DNA of 17,956 bases from JBGPJM01 sp041485385. Lineage in GTDB: Bacteria > Planctomycetota > Phycisphaerae > Phycisphaerales > UBA1924. The stretch lies in assembly GCA_041485385.1 (NCBI GenBank), contig JBGPJM010000089.1, positions 1-17,956 on the forward strand, given 5' to 3'. The notes beneath the pieces are model-generated. The model worked only from the letters and a program-made list of their open reading frames with translations, was not told where the DNA came from and did no database searches. Below are positions 13,692 to 17,956 of this stretch, piece after piece. Each line of letters begins with the position of its first letter. The first letter of the stretch is position 1. The position numbers were made by a program, and so were the translations under genes.

Positions 13692-14275
13692 ATGCTGTTC
13701 CATCTCACCGCGCGCGCCAACCTGGGGCGAATCCGCCGCGAGGGGCGGCTGGAGAGTGCCGCGGCCTTGCGGGCGCGCGCCGGGATAGAGGTCCTGGCCC
13801 GCCAACGGCGCGGGAAGGAGTCGTGGGTCGAGATGGACGGGGAACCGGTGCACATCCGCGACCAGGCCCCGCTGTACGAGGGGAACATCGAACTGTTGGA
13901 TGGTGGACGTTCGACGATGTCCTCGCCGAGCTGAGCCGGCGGGTGTTCTTCTGGCCGGGGACGCACACCGGGCCCAACGCGTACGGTCGCCGGCACTTTG
14001 CGCGATACGCGGCGGACGACTGCGTCGTGCTGTGCATTCCGACGGCGGCGCTTGTGACGGCGAACCCGCCGCCGGGTCCGCGGCTGGAAGTCTGCCGCCA
14101 CAACTTCGGCTCGCCGCGCTGCACGACCGGGCGCAAGTCACCGCGGGGGCCGCGGACGATCGTCGGGCTAGAAGACTTCGACGGGACGGCGGGCGAGGTC
14201 GTCGAGGTGACGTTCCTGGGTAGAGTGAATCTGCCGGTGGACGACATGCGGGTGGCGCGAGTGGGGGAGGTGTAG
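13692..14275 (+). pseudogene. DUF7002-like gene with a one-base frameshift
   Basis: The first frame starts at the ATG at 13692 with MLFHLTARANLGRIRREGRL, continues to VHIRDQAPLYEGNIELLDG, and is closed by a TGA at 13932-13934. The same protein clearly resumes in the -1 frame: WTFDDVLAELSRRVFFWPG, RRHFARYAADDCVVLCIPTA, and on to DFDGTAGEVVEVTFLGRV, ending at the TAG 14273-14275. Joining the frames gives a continuous protein of about 194 residues with the order I recall for DUF7002 (H-L-x-NL-xxIxxxG near the start, IRDQxPL, LxxRVFFW). The change fits loss of one G in GATGGGTGG, leaving GATGGTGG at 13899-13906. An RBS is not obvious, and an earlier ATG at 13623 is in frame. It may be a true pseudogene or a base-calling error. 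Confidence 0.7.
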
Positions 14276-14310
14276 AGGCGTCCTCGCTGTCGTCGCCGGT
14301 CCTCCCCTCC

Positions 14311-14362
14311 GCGGGGTGGAGTTGCAGAGGAGGGGTCGCCCCTCCTCTGCGCCGGCGGATGC
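14311..14362 (+). repeat. GC-rich palindromic repeat, copy D
   Basis: GCAGAGGAGGGG at 14324-14335 pairs perfectly with CCCCTCCTCTGC at 14339-14350 over a TCG loop. The leader GGGGTGGAGTT and the trailer GCCGGCGGATG match copy C. It sits between the convergent ends of the DUF7002-like gene and the large repeat-protein gene, where it could also end transcription from either side. Confidence 0.88.
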
Positions 14363-14394
14363 ACCCTGGCGCAATGCTCAGGCAGGGTCGGAAG

Positions 14395-16959
14395 TCACGG
14401 ACACCCCGCAAAGAATGCCGTCAGGAAATCAAAGAAGTCCTGCGAGTTCACCACCCCGTCGAAGTTGAAATCCGCCCCCGCCCCACCGCCGAAGAACGCC
14501 GCAAGGAGGTCAAAGAAGTCTTGAGCGTCGACCAAGCCATCACCGTTCTGGTCGGCCGGGCACAGGACCGTGAGGAGCGCGGTGAGGCTGAGCGCACTGC
14601 CGCAGTCGTTCGTGACCAGGCAGTCGAACTCACCGGCATCAGCAAACTGCACCGCCGCGATGGTGAGTGTCGGAGAGTCAGCGCCGGAAACGACCCCGCC
14701 GCCGGGAGAGGCACCGCCCGGGCCATTCGACAACGCGAGGCCGTCGCGGCGCCATTGATAAGTCAGGGGCCCCAGGGAGTCGTAGCCCGGCGCGACCGTC
14801 GTCGCGAAATCGACCTGCCGGCCGCGACGCGCGGATTGATCCCGCGGCTGCGCGGCAATCCACGGTGCGCCGGAGGCGGTCCAGCGGGCCCAGTGATCGA
14901 CGACATTCCCGCCGGCCTGCGTGAAGTCGCCGCCGACAACGAGCTCGCCGTTGTGCACGGCCATGGTGTGAACCCAGGGAACCGTGCCCGGAGCGTTTTC
15001 GATGCCCGTCCCCAGCGCCCGCCAGGCCGATCCATCCCAACGAGCAACCTGGCTCAGGGGTACGTGGCCAGACGCGATGAACTGACCCCCGGCGACCAAC
15101 TCGCCGCCGTAATCCGTGAGCGCGTAGACGTATCCGTTGAATCCGTCCCCCATCGGGCCCCAAGTCGACCCATCCCAGCGGGCGACGCGAAGGACGTCCT
15201 GATCGCCGGCTTGCCAGAACCAACCTCCGGCGACCAACTCGGATCCGTAGACCGCGAGCGTTTCGACCGCGTCGTTGAGGCCGGCGCCGACCGCCTGCCA
15301 GACCCCGCCGTTCCACCGGGCGATATTGCGCGCAGCCAGCCGGCCTGCCACGCCAAAGATCCCTCCTGCGAACAACTCGCCGCGGAAGACCGACAACGAC
15401 AACACCCACCCGTTCGTCCCGAGTTCCAGCGGCCGCCACTCGGATCCATTCCAGCGCGCGATGTGGTTGACAGCCTGATCTCCGGCGCGAACGAAATCCC
15501 CGCCGGCGATCAGCTCGCCGTTGTAGACCGCAAGGGCGTACACGCTCGCGTTGAACGTATCGGCGGAGAGCCCCTGCCCGAGTGGCTGCCAGGCCTGGCC
15601 GTCCCACCGGACGATGTTCCCCGGAGCGCCGGAGCCCGCGGCAATGAGGTCCCCACCGTACACGCAAAGCGCGTTGACATAGTGAAAGCCATCGCCGAGC
15701 GGGCGCCAGGAGAGGCCGTCCCAACGGGCGATGCCGTTGACTCTCCGGCCACCGGCGATCACGAACTCGCCGCCCGCGACCAGCTCGCCCTGGTACTCGG
15801 TCATGGCGAAGATGGCGCCGCTGAAACCGTTCCCGAGGCTGTTCCAGGCCGATCCGTTCCAGCGGGCGATCGCCATCGCCGCTACGCCGCCGGCGTCGTA
15901 GAAATCGCCGCCGGCGATCAGTTCGCCGTCGAATGTCGTCAGGCAGTGTGCGGGCCAGTCTGTCCCTGACTCCAGCGCCCCCCACTGCGAGCCATTCCAG
16001 CGGGCGATGTTCCGCGCGTTCCCGCCGCCAGCCTGATCGAAGGAGCCGCTGACAACAAGTTCGCCCTCGTACATCGCCAGGGCCTCAACGTTCACCGGGG
16101 AGAACCCGGGAACGGCGTGCCACTCCGACCCATCCCACCGGGCGATCGAGCGTGCGCTCACATCGCCCGCAACGGTGAAGGCACCGCCGGCGATGAGGTC
16201 CCCGTTGTAGACCTGCAGGGTGGCCGCACGCGCGCTGAACGTCTCGGCGGATAGCCCCGCACCAAGCCCTCGCCAGGATGATCCATCCCATCGGGCAATC
16301 CGATTGGCGCCGCCGCCGCCGGCGTTAGAGAACCTGCCGCAGGCGATGAGTTCATCCGCGTACACAGCCAGTCCGAAGACCGTCGCATCCATCCCCTCGC
16401 CCAGCCCCCTCCACGTCGAGCCGTCCCAGCTCGCGACCCGGTTCACGCTCTGGTCGCCGGCGCTCGTGAAGTTACCGCCGGCGATCAACTCGCCACCGAA
16501 CTCGGCAAGGGCGAAGACGGTGCCACTGAGCCCCATTCCCAGCGGCTGCCACGCCGAGCCGTTCCAACGCGCGATGTTGCTCGCGGCGGCGCCGCCCGCC
16601 GCCCGAAACGAACCGCCCGCGATGAGGTCGCCGTTGTAAACCGTCAGCGCCCAGACGATCGAACCCCCGAGGCTGATCCCATCGCCGACCGGCAACCATG
16701 TTGCCCCGTCCCAGGCCACGATCTGCGCAGTGACGGAGGTGAACTGGCCGGTGACCACCAGGAGAGGAGGAAGGGGACCGGCGCCGTCCGGATCCCAGGT
16801 CACGGACGCATTGACCGCGCCAATCGGCCCCGGCTGTCCATCACCGGGAAGCCATTGGTCCTGACATGATTGCGCACGCAATAGGCTCGCCGGAAAGACC
16901 GCGGCAAGCCCGACCGCAAGGACCGAAAGGGTCGACCTGAAAGCGGGCAGCTGTTGCAT
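14395..16959 (-). CDS. Secreted 13-repeat protein with Ig-like domain and dockerin-like tail
   Basis: This is an 854-residue protein. A signal peptide lies at about 1-32 (STLSVLAVGLAAVFPASLLRA). From about residue 68 to 690 there are 13 repeats of about 46 residues with the pattern IARWNGSxWxxLGxGxxx-VxALxVYxGELIAGGxFxxAGGxxxN, which should fold as beta-propeller or kelch-like blades. An Ig-like domain follows (WIAAQPRDQSARRGRQVDFA ... LTYQWRRDG ... DAGEFDCLVTNDCGSA). The last 55 residues carry two EF-hand-like loops, DQNGDGLVDAQDF and DFNFDGVVNSQDF, as in dockerin-like tails of planctomycete secreted proteins; these may bind calcium. The start at 16959 has GGAG seven bases upstream and directly precedes the signal peptide; the frame remains open further upstream through a decayed dockerin fragment. 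The role is probably extracellular. No enzyme motif was found. Confidence 0.88.
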   Translation of the reverse strand: MQQLPAFRSTLSVLAVGLAAVFPASLLRAQSCQDQWLPGDGQPGPIGAVNASVTWDPDGAGPLPPLLVVTGQFTSVTAQIVAWDGATWLPVGDGISLGGSIVWALTVYNGDLIAGGSFRAAGGAAASNIARWNGSAWQPLGMGLSGTVFALAEFGGELIAGGNFTSAGDQSVNRVASWDGSTWRGLGEGMDATVFGLAVYADELIACGRFSNAGGGGANRIARWDGSSWRGLGAGLSAETFSARAATLQVYNGDLIAGGAFTVAGDVSARSIARWDGSEWHAVPGFSPVNVEALAMYEGELVVSGSFDQAGGGNARNIARWNGSQWGALESGTDWPAHCLTTFDGELIAGGDFYDAGGVAAMAIARWNGSAWNSLGNGFSGAIFAMTEYQGELVAGGEFVIAGGRRVNGIARWDGLSWRPLGDGFHYVNALCVYGGDLIAAGSGAPGNIVRWDGQAWQPLGQGLSADTFNASVYALAVYNGELIAGGDFVRAGDQAVNHIARWNGSEWRPLELGTNGWVLSLSVFRGELFAGGIFGVAGRLAARNIARWNGGVWQAVGAGLNDAVETLAVYGSELVAGGWFWQAGDQDVLRVARWDGSTWGPMGDGFNGYVYALTDYGGELVAGGQFIASGHVPLSQVARWDGSAWRALGTGIENAPGTVPWVHTMAVHNGELVVGGDFTQAGGNVVDHWARWTASGAPWIAAQPRDQSARRGRQVDFATTVAPGYDSLGPLTYQWRRDGLALSNGPGGASPGGGVVSGADSPTLTIAAVQFADAGEFDCLVTNDCGSALSLTALLTVLCPADQNGDGLVDAQDFFDLLAAFFGGGAGADFNFDGVVNSQDFFDFLTAFFAGCP

Positions 16960-17071
16960 GGGCACTCCGTTCCGCCCTCTATCGACGGATCGGCCAATCC
17001 CCGCGAGAAACCCGGCCCCGGCGCACAAATCGCCCGAACCTGAATGCTTCAGCTTACACAGACCCCCCTTA

Positions 17072-17165
17072 GTTAGGACGCCGTCAGAAAACCAAAGAAG
17101 TCCTACGAGTTTCACCGCCCCGCAGCGACTGGCCGATTCGAGCGCACAGCACCCCCGCCCCGCCA
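17072..17165 (-). pseudogene. Decayed 3' end of a second dockerin-tail gene
   Basis: On the minus strand 17075-17123 reads GTGAAACTCGTAGGACTTC and onward. Removing one A gives V-N-S-stop-D-F-F-G-F-L-T-A-S-stop, matching V-N-S-Q-D-F-F-D-F-L-T-A-F of the neighbouring gene's last EF-hand at 34 of 39 bases. The preceding GGGGCGGGGG also resembles the neighbour's sequence. There is a one-base insertion and a CAG to TAG change, so it cannot be translated as the tail. It is a remnant of a tandem relative. Confidence 0.7.
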
Positions 17166-17726
17166 TCAATCCTGATGCTGCTGCTTGTGCGCCCCCACCC
17201 ACGTCCGCTCCGCCTCCTCGCATTCCGGGCACGACCGAACAAGGGCCCGCGTCGGCGGAGATACCATGCACCCGCCGCCGACCTGGACCATCGCAAACGG
17301 AAACTCTCGCTGCCGGGCCTCGCCGTAGACGCGCGGGGCCAGAGCCTCATTCCCGACCGGCGGCTCGCCGTACAGGATCGGCACAACCCTCATCTCGAGC
17401 TCGACGTGGTGCAAAGAGCAGGTGAGTTCGGGCCGCCGGCAATCCAGCGTCGGTGGCCGCGGGCTCCCGTTCTCTTTGCTCGGCGCCAGCATCTCGGCAA
17501 GAGCATCGACCTCGCGCTGACGCGAGGCTTGAAGGTCGGCCGTCACGCGACCGAGGTGTTCGTCGAGATCCTTCAGGCGCGCCTCGGCACGCTCGAGCTT
17601 GCTGTTCGTGACGCTCAGCCCCTCCTCCAGACCCGCGCGCTCAACCGCGGCAGTGCTCGCGTAGAAGGCGAAACCCGCCAACACGATCAACAGGACAGGC
17701 AGGATGATCGAGATCATCAGCCTCAT
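17166..17726 (-). CDS. Membrane-anchored coiled-coil protein of unknown function
   Basis: This is a 186-residue protein. A single N-terminal membrane segment lies at about residues 4-24 (MISIILPVLLIVLAGFAFYA). A heptad-like helix follows at about 30-80 (VTNSKLERAEARLKDLDEHL, GRVTADLQASRQREVDALAE). A C-terminal part has scattered Cys residues (LDCRRPELTCSLHH, VGGGCMVS, RSCPECEEAER) that could bind metal or form disulfides, since this end would lie outside the membrane if the anchor is N-in. The ATG at 17724-17726 is chosen because GGAG lies eight bases upstream; a TTG four codons earlier overlaps that site. It is divergent from the AAA ATPase gene, with the two starts 111 bases apart. No family was recognised. 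Confidence 0.75.
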   Translation of the reverse strand: MRLMISIILPVLLIVLAGFAFYASTAAVERAGLEEGLSVTNSKLERAEARLKDLDEHLGRVTADLQASRQREVDALAEMLAPSKENGSPRPPTLDCRRPELTCSLHHVELEMRVVPILYGEPPVGNEALAPRVYGEARQREFPFAMVQVGGGCMVSPPTRALVRSCPECEEAERTWVGAHKQQHQD

Positions 17727-17801
17727 GCTGAACTCCAAAATGATTCTACGAGCACCGGAACCCTTCCCAGCACGCTCGCCTCGAAAACACGAGTATCGAG
17801 C

Positions 17802-17829
17802 TTGACTCTTCTTCTGAATAGTCTATATT
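17802..17829 (+). promoter_or_regulatory. Sigma70-like promoter giving a leaderless start
   Basis: TTGACT at 17802-17807 and TATATT at 17824-17829 are separated by 16 bases, a close match to the housekeeping consensus and the AT-richest spot nearby. Transcription would start near 17836-17838, which is the ATG of the following gene, so no room remains for a ribosome site. Confidence 0.75.
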
Positions 17830-17837
17830 CGTACGGT

Positions 17838-17956
17838 ATGCAAACACACCCCGATCTTCTCACCCCGGCCCCCCTCACCGCCCTCCAATCCCAGCCCCTC
17901 CAGTGGCTCTGGCCCTCCCGCATCCCCCGCGGCAAGCTGACCCTCCTCCTCGGCCC
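17838..17956 (+). CDS. AAA ATPase (AAA_25/RepA-like) N-terminus, cut by the window edge
   Basis: The frame starts at the ATG at 17838 and runs to the window edge with about 39 residues: MQTHPDLLTPAPLTALQSQP, then LQWLWPSRIPRGKLTLLLGP. The WLWPxRIPxGKLTLLxG stretch is the lead-in to the Walker A loop of RepA-like AAA_25 ATPases, many of which in planctomycetes begin this way. The P-loop itself (GxxGxGKS) would lie just past the edge, so catalytic residues cannot be checked. The gene is driven by the promoter at 17802-17829 and appears leaderless. Members of this group often sit in mobile or phage-like regions near primase or helicase partners, so the next kilobases would be informative. Confidence 0.65.
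   Translation, partial: MQTHPDLLTPAPLTALQSQPLQWLWPSRIPRGKLTLLLG

Noticed and set aside
13899..13906. Programmed -1 frameshift in the DUF7002-like gene
   Set aside because: No slippery heptamer or downstream pseudoknot is apparent; simple base loss explains it.
14359..15969. 536-codon open frame on the plus strand
   Set aside because: It is antisense to the 13-repeat protein; its apparent repeats mirror those of the real gene.
14395..16959. Regular repeats that might suggest a CRISPR or tandem array
   Set aside because: The periodicity of about 140 bases follows codons and encodes protein blades; spacers are not unique non-coding sequence.
16960..17271. Upstream extension of the 13-repeat protein by 104 residues
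   Set aside because: The extra part reads through a decayed dockerin fragment in the wrong frame, and the signal peptide begins at 16959.

Overview
The window is about 18 kb of very GC-rich bacterial chromosome. It most likely comes from a planctomycete, probably the Phycisphaerae. The signs are a futalosine-pathway menaquinone gene, a DUF1800/DUF1501 pair, a large secreted repeat protein ending in a planctomycete-style dockerin-like double EF-hand tail, many small zinc-ribbon or membrane proteins of unknown function, and an AAA ATPase gene start of a kind common in planctomycetes. No tRNA, rRNA, CRISPR array, transposase or integrase was found. The assignment rests on gene content recognised by eye, not on a search.

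Layout. Positions 2-1261 (+) hold the 3' part of mqnC, a radical SAM enzyme of menaquinone synthesis. Positions 1302-2810 (-) hold three tandem paralogous membrane proteins with C-terminal zinc ribbons; the last copy has lost its ribbon through a stop codon. Positions 3081-3332 (+) encode a small Gly/Tyr-rich lipoprotein. Positions 3335-8263 (-) look like one export-related operon: a 670-residue secreted protein, a DUF1800 protein coupled to it by a TGATG overlap, a 76-residue membrane protein, and a Tat-exported DUF1501 protein. Positions 8435-8959 (-) encode a conserved hypothetical protein. Positions 9164-11129 (+) hold an HD-domain nucleotide phosphohydrolase overlapping a YwgA-like gene. 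Positions 11577-13118 (-) encode a secreted von Willebrand A protein, 13262-13624 (-) a small hypothetical protein, and 13692-14275 (+) a DUF7002-like gene broken by a one-base frameshift. Positions 14395-16959 (-) encode an 854-residue secreted protein with 13 repeats, an Ig-like domain and a dockerin-like tail. Positions 17166-17726 (-) encode a membrane-anchored coiled-coil protein, and 17838-17956 (+) the start of an AAA ATPase gene behind a strong sigma70-like promoter that places the start codon at the transcript end.

Between the genes lies a four-copy family of long GC-rich palindromes (about 9036, 11403, 11497 and 14311), two of them facing each other as a pair. There are also a CACAGAG-type interspersed repeat at 4905, a C-run tract able to form a G-quadruplex on the other strand at 8405, and a decayed copy of the dockerin tail at 17072. 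The best leads are the palindrome family, the tandem zinc-ribbon membrane cassette with its truncated copy, and the HD/YwgA-like pair. None is proven to be a new system from sequence alone.
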